The notes beneath the pieces were generated by a model. The model saw nothing but the letters and a program-made list of their open reading frames with translations. It was not told where the DNA came from and did not search any database. Source: Isoetes taiwanensis (Eukaryota > Streptophyta > Lycopodiopsida > Isoetales > Isoetaceae). Taken from it: a DNA stretch of 64,000 bases. The stretch covers positions 6,574,001 to 6,638,000 of the forward strand of contig JAJEKV010000064.1 of NCBI GenBank assembly GCA_021234155.1, in the 5' to 3' direction. Numbering within the stretch: the stretch's first letter is position 1; every line of letters begins with the position of its first letter. Positions 11,591-23,352 of this stretch are shown in pieces. Made by a program: the position numbers and the translations under genes.

Positions 11591-12874
11591 TGTACTAAGT
11601 GTATTATGTCAATTTTATTGGACTGGTTTTTTATCACATCTATCTTCTTCAATATATTGACATTGTAATTTTAAGTGCATATTTCTCACGATGCTTTACA
11701 GTGATTAATCACCACTACACAACGTGATAAACGATCTTGGTTTGAGTATGCTGCTATGACTTTTTTTACCCTATTTTTCTCCATGGTACTAATACATAAT
11801 TATCTCGGTTAGATTTTCTAACAACTACGAACTAATTTATTTACGTGGTTTATACATATTTTTTCCATAATATTATTGCATGATAAAAATTGCATGGTCT
11901 AAACATGCTAGTTTATACATGTATAATATTTTCATAGTTTAAGTTGGCTCTCATTGTGGTGGCTAATAATATTATATGAATGAGAATTGGACCATGCAAT
12001 ATCCAGATTTTTTGAAGACTGCCATCAAACAGCTCAAGGGATTTGAACCCCGTATTTCCATTTTCATTTCACTTAAACATGCATTTTCATTTCACTTAAA
12101 CATGCAAGGTAAACTTAATCCAACAAAATCAGATGCATCTTATCAAACAAATAGTTGCAAAATAGGTTGGATCTCAAGAGAGATCATAATAGTCCCGTGA
12201 TACAAAATAGACATTGAACATTGGCTTGAAATTTTGAGCACCTATTAGACTGTCAGCAACAAAATTAGTTTGATCCACCACCACCATAGTTCCAAGTAAC
12301 GCTAATGCTTTACAGAAAATTGTCTTAGCCTTGTTGGTGCATTTGAAACATTTTCCTGAGATAACAAAGGAACAAGCAACCAAACAAAAGCCAATAGATA
12401 CTAGCCATCAAACGACCCAGATATTTGTGACACAAGTTTTGCCACCAAAGAATGCAATTTAAAAACTGCTCATCAATGCTCCCTGCTCTTGGATATCTAA
12501 CAAGCACGGTGACCATAACAAAATTGTATCCCTAGCGCAGAATACAGAGTACAAATATTCACCATGTTTACTTGTGTTGCCTTGAAAACGACATGGGAAG
12601 TATAAAAATGCCACCTCTAGGGGTATTTATTATCTCCAGAATTGTAAGCTCCACCAAAACGATGACAAAAGCTTACCAAGTATTGCTTTTGACTCTGATT
12701 ATTTCTGGCTCTATGGAAAAAAATAGGAATGCTTCTGTGCTCTTGGTCAACATTAATAGAAAAATTATAAACATTGCAATGGTCATGTGTATGTTGGCCT
12801 AGTTTGAAGGATGGAACTCATATTCAGTACAAAGCATAATCAGGAAGTCCCAGACAAGCATAATGAGGACAAAG

Positions 12875-13602
12875 CAAATGCATAAATCACAAAGAATTTT
12901 ACTTACTCTTCAAAGATTTGTTGACCAAAGAGTAGACCAATGCCCAGTTATTGATGACTTGATTCCTGCAAACCATTCAAAATGATCATTTGCAGCAGCT
13001 TAAGATGTTAATGTTTGCAACTGGAACTTATGACATTGACAAAAATATAGGATGATCTTGTAAAAGGTTAATTTTTTATGGGCCTTGTGGGCTGTGAAAG
13101 GCAGTAGTTTACCTGATCTGTGCCCGAGGGAAGAATGGTTTTTTTTGCAGCTGTCTACCCATGTCATTTGGAATGGACCTGGCAGAGCATTTTCGGCTGC
13201 AACTAGAGAGGAAAGACTTGCTCCAGATCCCATCCAATCCAGCCCGTTTCTTCCTCTTTGCTGCATCTAATCAAGCCTCTGTTTCTTACTCTGGACTGCT
13301 CTTCTCCTGAAAGCTCGATTTCTTAAAAACATGAGAACAACAAGCATTCAGTAGATCAGAAGGTTAGAAGCTCACAAAAATGGCACGGAAATTTCTACAT
13401 TCTAGATATATACTGATTAAAAGTAGGATCAATCATAGTGCAAGGATGCCTGGAAGAGGCCAAATCTTGAAATCAATAAGGCTAGGGTTGCATGGTCGTT
13501 ATAGCCGATTTATCCCGAGAATCACACAGCTATCATCAGGGCTCGCAAAATGTTAATTAGGGGCGAGAATCACAGCAAAAGGCATAAAAATTACCTCTCT
13601 GG
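12875..13602. repeat. Exon-containing direct repeat, left copy
   Basis: This segment is duplicated in direct orientation at 14609-15186, flanking the PAM2 exon. The right copy lacks about 140 bases corresponding to 13408-13545. Each copy contains the same two minus-strand exons (see 12907-13260). The arrangement is a tandem duplication of part of a captured gene. Confidence 0.8.
12907..13260 (-). pseudogene. Captured gene, two downstream exons (left copy)
   Basis: Minus-strand exon b (13113-13260, 148 nt) follows TTGATTAGATGCAG and ends at a GTAAAC donor. Exon c (12907-12965, 59 nt) follows GTTTGCAG and ends at GTAAGT. Joined in compatible phase they read without a stop for 69 codons: a basic start KRKKRAGLDGIWSKSF, then KPFFPRAQIR, then NQVINNWALVYSLVNKSLK. 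The ORF beginning MQQRGRNGLDW in the same bases is a different frame that meets a stop after the junction, so I reject it. Function not recognised. Confidence 0.5.
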
Positions 13603-13637
13603 TTGTGATTTGCTATCTGAACTGCTCCTCCACTCAC

Positions 13638-14606
13638 CAGATTCGATGTCTGTTTTGGTTTCACTGTCACTCACAAGATCTGCCCACTTGGCCGAGTTGT
13701 TTGTACATCACTCTTCTTTGCTACTTGGGCTCCCATTTATTTCTGGATGCTGTTCTTCGTCCTTTGAAGTAAGATGTTGTTCATCATCTAACTTGGAAGT
13801 CTTATTTTCCGCCACTTCCAAAAACTCTGAAACACCGTGGTCACAGTTTCTTTGTTCCCCTCCATTTTGTTTTGTTTTAGGGGATTCTTTAGCCTCAGTT
13901 TCCAATTGACGCGGAGCATCTTCCCTTGCGTTGTCTGCTTTTCTTGAATCATCTCCATTGGCTGAAAGCGTGTTTGATGCTTCTATCCCAGCACTATTTG
14001 AATGAATCGGCCCATTATTGGTCTGGCTTAGAACGCTTGCCATAGTCAAGAACTCCTCCCCATCTGCTTCAATTTCAGCATCTAGCTCTGAGTCGGGACA
14101 TTCATCACTGGAAGCTAGCAATTGGGTAGGATGCCATGCTCTACCTGGGATGAATTCTGCTGCATTGGGATTCATTGGCCTTCCAGGACTGGATTCCCCA
14201 CTGAGGAGAACAACACCTGGGGATGTTACTAAACTTGGTGGAAAACCTTCTCCAAATATTATTTGTTCAGATTCCCCAGCTTCAGTTAGAATTTGCATGC
14301 GTGTTACACTTGCACATTTCCATGCCACAAGTCCTTGTGAACGTGGTCCACGAGTTACAGGAGCATGGTAATATTGGACGGATTTTCGTGCAGGTGTTAC
14401 TGCCACTAGATTTGCTGCTGCCTCAATAGGAAGACTTTTTGGTGAAGTCATAGCCCGGTGCTTAGGACTTTGAGACCTTCTAACGGGGCTAAAAGGAGGT
14501 GCTTCTGGGAAAGCGTATTGCTTGCTGCTGGGGAGGGTGATGAAGGAATGTCATCGCATCCAGAGCTGGGTTTAGCTTCATCACTAGCTTCATTTAAGTT
14601 GCTACT
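13638..14606 (-). pseudogene. Captured gene fragment with PAM2-like motif
   Basis: A long minus-strand exon-like frame includes QYAFPEAPPFSPVRRSQSPK near its start, VTRGPRSQGLVAWKCASVTR, and then PMNPNAAEFIPGRAW at about 14140-14185. The last matches the PAM2 consensus (L/M-NPNA-x-x-F-x-P) that binds the MLLE domain of poly(A)-binding protein. The C-terminal part is acidic and low in complexity. One TGA (13708) separates it from SAKWADLVSDSETKTDIES, which ends at a good donor (CTG|GTGAGT at 13638) in phase with exon b'. Upstream of about 14520 the frame shifts to SDEAKPSSGCDDIPSS. So it is probably a captured, broken fragment of an RNA-related gene; the full family is not identified. Confidence 0.55.
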
Positions 14607-14608
14607 AT

Positions 14609-15186
14609 CAAATGCATAAATCACAAACAATTTTACTTACTCTTCAAAGATTTGTTGACCAAAGAGTAGACCAATGCCCAGTTATTGATGACTTGATTCC
14701 TGCAAACCATTCAAAATGATCATTTGCAGCAGCTTAAGATGTTAATGTTTGCAACTGGAACTTATGACATTGACAAAAATATAGGATGATCTTGTAAAAG
14801 GTTAATTTTTTATGGGCCTTGTAGGCTGTGAAAGGCAGTAGTTTACCTGCTCTGTGCCCGAGGGAAGAATGGTTTTTTTTGCAGCTGTCTACCCATGTCA
14901 TTTGGAACGGACCTGGCAGAGCATTTTCGGCTGCAACTAGAGAGGAAAGACTTGCTCCAGATCCCATCCAATCTAGCCCGTTTCTTCCTCTTTGCTGCAT
15001 CTAATCGAGCCTCTGTTTCTTTCTCTGGACTGCTTTTCTCCTGAAAGCTCGATTTCTTAAAAACATGAGAACAACAAGCATTCAGTAGATCAGAAGGTTA
15101 GAAGCTCACAAAAATGGCACGGAAATTTCTAGACATTCTAGTAGGGGCGAGAATCACAGCAAAAGGCATAAAAATTACCTCTCTGG
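14609..15186. repeat. Exon-containing direct repeat, right copy
   Basis: This copy of 12875-13602 contains exon c (14641-14699) and exon b (14847-14994) with identical splice borders, and a possible upstream donor GAG|GTAATT near 15177. By position these are the exons upstream of the PAM2 exon in minus-strand order, so exons b and c occur twice around exon d. Confidence 0.75.
14641..14994 (-). pseudogene. Captured gene, duplicated exons b and c (right copy)
   Basis: Exon b 14847-14994 and exon c 14641-14699 have the same lengths, acceptors and donors as the left copies and encode nearly the same 69 residues. The next downstream acceptor (TTTGATAG at about 14607) leads into the PAM2 exon. Whether any transcript joins them cannot be told from sequence. 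Confidence 0.5.
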
Positions 15187-15539
15187 CCGCCCAGATTGCA
15201 GTGATCGGGGTTAGCCACCGCCTTACTTCAGAAGGAGGGAAAAAAAATTAGGTCGAGAACTTTTTTCACGCCAGTGGTATTCAAAATTCAACGACCCAGA
15301 TTTATTGTTCTATAATATGTTATTTTTTCCTTTTTCTAACCATTGATATTATTTGAATTTCAATTCGGACGACAAGTAGCCTATGTCACTGAGATTGAAT
15401 GTTGATTCAAATCTCCTTTGAATAATATCTACCGTGCTATAATTAAATTCTATTTCTACATATACATACAAGTTTATTATTATTTAAGGCCTACACATTT
15501 GGAGAAATTTGTGACAAAAATGTGTGAAGAATAACCTAC

Positions 15540-17590
15540 AAAATATACCCAGTGTGAAAGACTCTCCTAGATTATTAAGATTCTACAGAGATTCCCCTAG
15601 ATTTTTAAAAACTATCCCAAGATTCCTCTACATTTCTCAAGATTCCATGTATATTCTCCTAAATCCCCTTAGATTATATGAAAATTCCTCAAGATTCTCC
15701 AGGATTCTCTAGATTATAAAAGATTATCTCAAAATTCCTCTAGATTCTCCAAGATTGTTTGTAGTTCTCCTATGTTCCCTTAGATTCTATAAAGGTTCCC
15801 TTTCTGAGATTTCTCGAGATTCTCAAAGATTTTAAGAAGATTTTCTTAGATTTCTCTACACTCTCAAAGATTTTCTCGATTTTCCCCAAGATTCTATGTA
15901 CCTTCTCTTAGATTCTCTAAGATCCTATGAACATTTTCGTATATTCTCCAAGATTCCATCAAGATTCCTCTAGATTGTCAAAGATTTTCTAAAGATTCCC
16001 TTGGATTCGTCTAGATTCGCAAAGATTCTCTTTTGATTTCTATAGATTCCAATATTGTCTTGAGATTCCTTTAGATTCTCAAAGATTCCATGAAGATTCT
16101 CCTAGATTCAATTAAAGTACCATAGATTCCATTAAGATTCCAAGATTCACCCTGCAAAACACATACAGTATGAAAGATTCTCTTAGATTCTTAAAATTCT
16201 ACAAAGATTCCCCTAGATTTAAAAAGATTATCCCAAGATTCTTCTACATTTCTATGTATATTCTACTAGATTCCCTTAGATCATATGAAAGTTCTCAAGA
16301 TTCTCCAGGATTCTATCGAGATTCCCCTAGATCATAAAAGATTCCTCTAAATTCCTCAGGATTTTACATAGATTCTCCTACATTTCCTTAGATTCTATGG
16401 ACATTCCCTTAGATTCTTTAAGATTCCTCTAGATTTTCTCAAGATTCCCCAAGAATCTATGTAGATTCTCATAGACTCTCTAAGATCGTATGAAGATTCC
16501 CTTAGGCTCTCCAAGATTTCATCAAGATTCCCCTAGATTCTCAAAATTTCCATCAGGGTTCCCCTAGATTCCTAAAGATTCTCTCAAGATTCACATGGTT
16601 CCCCAAGATTCTATATAGATTCTCCTAGATTCTCTAAGATCCTATCAAGTCTTCCCTAGATTCTCGAGTATTCTATGAAGATTCCTCAGATTCCCATAGA
16701 TCCTCTTAAAATTCCCATAGTCCCTAAGGTTCTCTTGAGATTCCCCGAAATTTTCAAAAACTATCCTAAGATTCCTATAGATTTCTCAAGAATCTATCTA
16801 GATTCTCTTAGCTCCCCTTACATCTTATGAGGACACCCCTAGATTCTCAAAGATTCTCTCAAGAATCCCATAGATCCCTTAAGATTCTATGTTGATTCCC
16901 TTAGATTCTCTAAGATCCTATGAAGATTCCCCTAGATTCTCAAAAATCCTTTTGAGATTCCACTAGATTCCCTAAGGTTATATTGAGATTCCTCTAGATT
17001 CCTCAAGATCCTATGAAGAGTCCTCTAGATTCTTTTAAAATACCATAGATTTCGTGAAATTCTAAGAAGATTCCTTTAGATTCTCTAAGATTCCCTAGAT
17101 TCTCAGAAAGTTTATGAAGATTCCCATAGATTCCTCTAGATTCTCCCAAGATTCCAATAGATTCCCAAAGATTCTATGTAGATTCTCCTAGACTCTCTAA
17201 TCCTATGAAGATTCCCCTAGATTCTCTAAGATTCCATCAAGATTCCCCTAGATTCTCAAAGATTTATGAAGATTCCACTGGATTCCTCTAGGTTCGGAAA
17301 GATTCTCTTGTGAGTCCTATAGATTCTTAAAGATTCTAATGAGGTTCCTCTAGATTCTCAAAGATCCCAGGAAGATCCTCTAGATTCTCTTAGTGTACCA
17401 TAGATTTCGTTAAGATCTATAAAGATTCCATTGGATTCCACTAGAGTCGCAAAGATTCTCTTGTGATTCCTATAGATTCTTTAAGATTCTATTGAGATTC
17501 CTCTAGATTCTTAAAGATCCCAGAAAGATTCTCCTAGATTCTCTTAACATATCATAGATTCCATTCATATTCTAAGATAAGAAGATTCTT
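15540..17590. repeat. 2-kb AGATTC array (10-11-bp units)
   Basis: About 2 kb is almost entirely built from short units such as AGATTCCCCT, AGATTCTCAA, AGATTCTATGA and AGATTCCTCT. AGATT recurs about every 10-11 bases, with longer higher-order blocks (for example TCCTAGATTCTCTAAGATCC recurring near 16620, 16900 and 17190). Units are too degenerate and have no spacers, so it is not CRISPR. No coding frame is credible here. The array lies wholly inside the 12.9-kb element. Confidence 0.85.
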
Positions 17591-18240
17591 AGGATCCGAT
17601 CAACTTGGCCCCAATTATGACGGAATGGTGCCAAAGCACCACTCATTGGAAAGCTCTCGACGAGAGGAATCCAAGGACGTGGGCCCCACTTTAATCCGAC
17701 CCCTCTAGTGCAAGCTACGGACCTTTGAATGCGATTGAACAAAAGGAAGCTTCTTAGATTTATTCATAAATGCATTGCCACCTCATTACCTTTTTATTAA
17801 TGAGGATGCCACCTCACCTCATTTAAAAAAAAATGTAATTTAATATAAAAAAATTAATGGCTAGGATTTATGCTCACCTTTTGATCTAACGGCTAAGATC
17901 TGCTACACCAAATTCACTTTTTGGCACCTTCCTCACACCTTCCTTACAAAAATCAAAGGCTATGATTTCGCCTTCCCCTTTGATCCGACGGTTCACAGAT
18001 GGGGTGCATGCCCCCATGCATGCCCATACATGCCTATACACTTAAATGTGCGGCCAAGATCTAACCTCTCGGATTCGACAGCCTAGATGAAGACCAGCGA
18101 CTCGTGTCCCACACATCAAAGTGTCTTTATATATATATAATGATATGTAATTCAGTCTTTAATTTTTCGTTTTTGTTCCACGCAAATTTTCCTGCGCCGC
18201 AATCTACTTTCTTGCTTATATGTCGTGTTTCTCTGCACTG
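17591..18240. other. Spacer, no gene recognised
   Basis: This is mixed-composition sequence following the AGATTC array, with direct short repeats such as GCCACCTCATTA/GCCACCTCACCTCA and CATGCCCATACATGCCTATACA. No credible ORF, RNA gene or transposon end was found. Confidence 0.4.
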
Positions 18241-18245
18241 CTTAA

Positions 18246-18395
18246 ATGCCACGTTCCTCTTTTCTGGCACAATGTCCTGTGGCAAAACCAGACGCCTGGT
18301 TGTTTGGCAATGGCAAAGCATCTGTTAAAGTTCTACAGCTTCATCGTCGTCTGTCTCATGTGGATGCTGGATTGATACAAGATTTGCATCAATCG
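18246..18395 (+). pseudogene. Possible captured exon, function unknown
   Basis: An open plus-strand stretch contains CPVAKPDAWLFGNGKASVKV, then LQLHRRLSHVDAGLIQDLH, followed by a plausible donor CG|GTAGGT at 18396. The composition is protein-like and helix-rich, unlike the flanking AT-rich sequence. No clear downstream exon could be joined, and I do not recognise the family. It is probably another host fragment inside the 12.9-kb element. Confidence 0.35.
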
Positions 18396-18399
18396 GTAG

Positions 18400-20380
18400 G
18401 TTTTGGCAAAGATGGTAGTGTATCATAGTTTGATTTGATATTTTGTTCTTATTCTGTGTTGTGACCCCTTGCATCTTTACTTACAGGTCAAGCTTATATT
18501 CTGATATTATGTCCTTCTAGACAGATTCTTTATCCTGGATACAAAAAAGGCTTGGCTAAGTTTTGCTTTTCAAGTATAGAAATCCAAATTCAAAAGAATT
18601 TAAAAGTCAAATGCATGCATTTAACAAAATAATCCTAGCTCCAAATTTGAGTTCAATAGCAGTAAAGAAGTTAACAACGACAATAAAGTGGACCTTGACT
18701 GCCCTATACTATGCATTGGCAGAACATGGTTATGACACTGAGTAGCTTTGAGCTACAGATCAAGCGGATGATAGTATTGACTATCATATAGCCAATTTTC
18801 CTGTCTTAGCCCATCAATATAAGAGTTGTCTCTCTGAAGATAATGTTTGGCATTCTTGCTTCGAGTTGCTTGGATTGGATGTCTTAGGTTGATGAGATTT
18901 GCAAGCCTTGGTTGCTAGAGATACTTGACTGTTTGTACTTTGCATATATGTAATGTGTTAAGTCATGATTCCATGATGGCAAATACATGCACTTGATTAG
19001 CAGCTTGATTTTTGACATGTACATTGCTATTCTCAATTGAACCCTATAAATGTTGCTATAGCAATCTTTACTTATTCCAAATGACTTGGCTTAATGTTAT
19101 CTTTCCAGGTGAAGTCCGTTGTAAGGCACATGAAAGATTGGGTCTTTTTTATTCGATCTGGCTGATTTGTAGCAAGTTCATATGGGATCATTCCTTCCAG
19201 TATAGTCAATGGTTCTGTCCTATTCGTAATAGGCATAATGGTCTACGTTCCAAGGCATTGCAAAGTATCCGATTCATAATATATTATAGCTTGCATTTCT
19301 AGATACATAACGAAATTCTGAACTCTATATAACTCATTGTTAGCAAATGCAGGGGAAGAGTTGCACCTAAGCTTGATCTCTAAAATTATACAACCATGAT
19401 CACAAAACAAGCAACCTAATGACCATAAAAAAGGCGACATATACTTAGGTGACAAGCTTGTCGTAGAATTATTTGAAGCTATTGTTTAGACCCACTGGGC
19501 GATGACAGTTAATAGCCTTACAAACTTAAGTTTTATATGTTTCAAATGTTGAACTATTGAAAATGACGAACAAATGTCAAACTGGTAACAGACGTGGACA
19601 AGCACAAGCCATACGAAAAAAAAAACCTGGGCGTCAACCTCTTAGAAAAAAACCAAATGCAAGAAAGGTAAATGAAATAAAAAAGCATCATATAAACCTT
19701 TACAACACCACCAAAGAGGGCTATAACAGCTTCATATCTTGCTCTTCCAAAATTAAAAATAATGGTACCTTAAACTGAAGGGCACCATCTAAAGTATTCA
19801 AATAACATTTGGTATTTGTACTTTGAAATGATTTGCAACATGGTACCCTGACAATAAAATTCAATTCAATCTGTATCTCTTTGCCCTGATTAGGCTTTGG
19901 AATAGTTTGAAAAAGATGTAAATGGCATTTCAATTATCTTATCCAGTTCAATTCAATTATATTACTTTACCCTAATTTCTCTATGCCTTTATTTTCTATC
20001 CTTAATTTCCCTATATCTTTATTTTCTATGGCCTTTGACATGCATTTTTGCTTAATGTTATGTTCAAACATACTGTTCCTATTCTCACTTTATTACATGT
20101 GTGAGATTGCAATGACAACTAAAACCAAAATTCTCACTTTATTACTGTTCCTATTCTCACTTTGCAATGACAACTAAAACCAAAATTCCAGACATTCAAT
20201 TAAATACAAACCAAAAGAAACACAAACATACCACAATATACTCGATAACATATATATATCAACTAACAACCTGTCTGTTTACAGTACCACAGCTTCTCAA
20301 GCGCATCACGAGAGTCATGTTGAGGTGCATATTCTCCAATAAAGTACTTCCTAAAATCAGACTATGCATTAATCTCCTTT
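18400..20380. other. AT-rich interior of the 12.9-kb element
   Basis: Only short scattered ORFs occur here, none with a motif or splice context I trust. A direct repeat of CAATGACAACTAAAACCAAAATTC lies at about 20110 and 20164. I see no gene. Confidence 0.4.
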
Positions 20381-20397
20381 TTCATGGTAGGACCATT

Positions 20398-20870
20398 TTA
20401 TCAACTATAGGCAACTCCTGATCATGGGACGAGTAGCGAGTTTCGGCGTCGTTCATCTTCCTCGAATCATATGCTATGACCCTTTCTTCCTGCATTAGAA
20501 CTGCTCCCGTTGCAATTTTGCTAGTGTTAGTTGCCACTAACTTATCTTTCTTTGAATTTGGCAGTGTTAGAACTGGAGTGGTCATTAAGGCTTCCTTTAG
20601 CTTCTCAAATCCTGCTTGCGCCTTCTTATACCAATGATCCATCTAGTTCTTTACCTTTTCTGCTTTGGTAAGGTCTGTCAGTGGTGCTGCTACTTTGGCA
20701 AAATTCTTCACGAATTTCCTGTAATATCCTGCTAACCCCAAAAAGCTTCTCGTCTCGTGGACATTCTGTGGTCTGGCCATTTGATGACTGTTTGAATCTT
20801 TGAGGGTCTGTGGAGATTTCATTAGCTGATATGACTCAAGTACTGTACTTTTTCTGTGGCGAAGTGGCAT
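20398..20870 (-). pseudogene. Gypsy RT thumb and RNase H remnant
   Basis: The minus strand shows VHETRSFLGLAGYYRKFVKN, AAPLTDLTKA, a stop at 20643, then GFEKLKEALMTTPVLTLPN and GAVLMQEERVIAYDSRKMND. This is the standard connection from RT to RNase H in Ty3/gypsy elements. It is truncated after the RNase H YSSHDQELP motif, where ordinary AT-rich sequence begins. Confidence 0.85.
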
Positions 20871-20874
20871 TTAG

Positions 20875-20998
20875 ACAGCTTCACATAGAGTTGATGCCTT
20901 CATGAGACTCATGAACGATATATTTCGTGAGTTCTTAGATACCGTTGTCATTGTATTCTTCGATGACATACAGTAAGACCTTGGAAGAGCACGTCCAG
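20875..20998 (+). pseudogene. Inverted RT active-site segment
   Basis: On the plus strand, opposite to all neighbouring pol pieces, this stretch reads FMRLMNDIFREFLD, then VIVFFDDI, then (after a small deletion) YSKTLEEHVQ. These are the consecutive gypsy RT motifs that should follow [13 protein letters not shown] on the minus strand. The minus-strand reading resumes beyond it with CHFATEKVQYLSHIS, also in normal order. So about 124 bases carrying the catalytic FDD have been flipped in place. Confidence 0.8.
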
Positions 20999-21024
20999 CT
21001 GGGGATTGGACAGTCCGAGTGGCA

Positions 21025-21342
21025 TTAACGTGAACTCATAGTGGTCAACCTCATTCTGAATGCCGTTTTGTGGATGTCTTCTTCTTTGATTCTGATTTGG
21101 TGATATCCTGATCTCAAATCTATTTTGGAGAAGACTTTAGCACCTTGGAGCTGATCAGTTAAATCATCTACTCTAGGTAAGGCATATTTATCCTTGATGG
21201 TGTGCTCATTCAATTGACGATAGTCAATCCACATTCTCAAGCCTTTATCCTTCTTTTTGACGAATAAGATCGGTGCTCCAAATGCAGAGACGCTAGGTCT
21301 TATGAACCCTAGGTCTAGTAGCTCCTGCAACTGTTTCTTCAA
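21025..21342 (-). pseudogene. Gypsy reverse transcriptase, N-terminal part
   Basis: The frame contains [20 protein letters not shown], the conserved [20 protein letters not shown] and [17 protein letters not shown], the fingers and palm motifs of Ty3/gypsy RT. It then loses frame: [13 protein letters not shown] follows one base off and abuts the inverted segment. Confidence 0.85.
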
Positions 21343-21977
21343 CTGCTTGGGTCGTCATTCTATACGGTGCATTACTTGTGGGCTTTGTATCAGGCTCCAA
21401 TGCTATTTCACATTCCACTCCTCTATAAGGAGCTAGTTCCGTGATTTCATCAGGGAACAGGTCATGAAATTCTTTTATTAGCTTTGCTACTTGCTTGGGT
21501 GCTTCTTGTGTCTATAAGGACCATGAAAGATTTGGCTGCTATTTTACCAATGGTGGATATCACCTGGTACTGACTTACATCCTCCCAACTCTGCGTGGCA
21601 TCAGGAAGGGAAAATTGTGTGCTCTGTGCTCGGGTTGGAAACATGGAGAGCACAACTCCGTTTCAATGCATTCTTGCTGCTTCTCTTTTGGGATTGAATT
21701 GAGGAACTGTTTGACCATCTTGGAGTAGTTAGAACCTCCTTCTTGTGTTTTGTCTTTGAAGGTCACCCGCTTCTTATCCTGTTGCTTCCCATAGTTGGCA
21801 TTATAAGGGCTTTTTGCTGGTGTTGGGCTGGCTGCTCTGGAACTATATCCTTCCGAGTTCTTTCCCTTGTCATATGCATACAACTTTGGCCTGCTGTCTT
21901 GGGGTCCTGTTCTTGCAAACTAATAGTTTTGGACTCTGCTTCTGACACTGACCGCGAGTCAATTGACCTTGTTATGT

Positions 21978-22769
21978 GGCTTCTGACATGCCTGGTCACA
22001 CGATGTCCAGTTTGTTACAAGCCATCGCAACGGGGCATGTTTGGAATCGGTGCCTATGGAGGATTTTTTTCCTTCTCCCTCTTGGGCTCTCTCTTCAAAC
22101 CCTCGAGGGAACCCTGCATGCAGCTCTTGACCACTTTAGGTGCAAGGAATTGCCAAAACCTAAACCCTAGAGATTTAGTAGGGTTTAAGTATCGGGGTAT
22201 CAATACAGCTCCATCTATTAATTCCACCATTGAAATGGTAGCTCATGTCCCAGAAATGCCCATGAAAAGGAAAAATGGATATCCACTGCATGGATGTGCC
22301 AACCCTCAAATTCCCCCCTTTCTCGAGATAGGGACACGACGGGAAAATGGCATGTTCTCCTAGTTCGACCACCTTAGGGAGCTCGAAATGGGGTTTTGAC
22401 TTTGTGCATGAGTCCAAAGCATCTAATATACTCTAAAGACTAGCTACTATGACCAACAGAACCAAACTCGATTTGCTACAAGTAACAAGTAGACCTTTCG
22501 CTCAATGCACTTCTAGCCTAGTGTTACATTGTAAAGACAACATGTACTTTGCAATTCGGGCGATTAATCAGTCATTTACTTCTCAAACATATGCCACAGA
22601 GTAACTCTAGCCTTTTGGATGCAACACCGCAATCGAACTGTTGTTTCGTGGCTTCTGGAATGCCCGATCGCACGATGTCCAGCTTGTTACGAGCCATCGC
22701 AACGAGGCATATTTGGAAACAGTGCCTAGGGAGGGCTTTTTGTCCTCCTTTTGGGGTCTCTCTTCGAAC
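21978..22769. repeat. Pair of diverged direct repeats around 22.1 and 22.7 kb
   Basis: The segment GGCTTCTG...CACGATGTCCAG...CAAGCCATCGCAACGGGGCAT (21978-22125) is repeated with about 85% identity at 22648-22769, continuing at 23353-23385 beyond the hAT insertion (CCTTGAGCGAACCCTGCACGCAG). They could be relics of a short LTR or solo ends, but no TG...CA borders were established. Between them (22150-22640) no gene is supported. Confidence 0.55.
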
Positions 22770-23352
22770 TAGTGTTGTCACGTACTTAGTGTACAATACT
22801 TGTACAGTACGTCTTCCAAAGTATTGTACCTTTTATGTACTTTAAAGTTTTTTAGTACGTTATGTACGTTTGCCATGTGCTGTTCTGTTTTATGTATAGT
22901 ACGTACAGTACATTACGTACGGGAAAAATATAAAGTTCTTTATGTAAATTTTGCAAATTTGCACTTGAGGTTAGACTTTTTTGAGGATTTTCTATAAGAT
23001 CTGAACTATAAGGAGTTGGTTAAGAGATCTGGCTGGTCAAATAAGAACCCACATCAAAAAATTCATGTAAATGGATTGAAATTAGTACTAAAGCAAAGAA
23101 ATATAAGCACAAAAATTTTACCTGCTCTTTGTCGAACGCTACAAGAGCTAGAAACATACAAATAGAGTTTTTTTAGCCTTGAAATTGACATTATACATTA
23201 GGGAGGCATAAAATTGCCTTGAGGATATGATTTAAACTCATAATTTTTTTATTTTTTTTTGACCCTACACTTTAGAGGTACAAGACGTACTGTACACTAC
23301 CCAAGGTACTATAAGTACAAAATCGTAGTGTACGGGTACTTAAACAACACTG
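22770..23352. mobile_element. Non-autonomous hAT-like element, 583 bp
   Basis: An 8-bp direct repeat CTTCGAAC (22762-22769 and 23353-23360) flanks termini TAGTGTTGTCACGTAC and the inverse of CAGTGTTGTTTAAGTACC. 8-bp duplications with (C/T)AGTGTTG termini are the hallmark of hAT elements. The interior is rich in GTAC steps (TACGTAC, GTACAGTAC) near both ends. It has no transposase and interrupts the second member of the direct repeat pair. Confidence 0.85.

Larger units (their letters stand above)
20382..21985 (-). mobile_element. Ty3/gypsy fragment, internally deleted and rearranged
   Basis: Minus-strand remnants run from gag through RNase H without LTRs. The gag tail (21575-21999) resembles that of the LTR element at 40356-40817 (SEAESK-ISLQ, YSSRAASP, GSNYSK), so they are one lineage. 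Protease ends just after a DTR in place of DTG and is joined to the RT start, showing a deletion. The RT active-site piece is inverted (20875-20998). RNase H shows the NSKKDKLVATNTSKIATGAVLMQ-like region. No activity is expected. Confidence 0.85.

Noticed and set aside
13000-13266. ORF starting MQQRGRNGLDWMGSG (and copy at 14734-15000)
   Set aside because: Splice borders place the bases in a different frame (KRKKRAGLDG) that stays open through the next exon; the MQQRG frame reaches a stop after the junction.
15540-17590. Direct short repeats that might suggest a CRISPR-like array
   Set aside because: Units are degenerate, 10-11 bases long and contiguous without unique spacers, in a plant transposon. 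It is a minisatellite.
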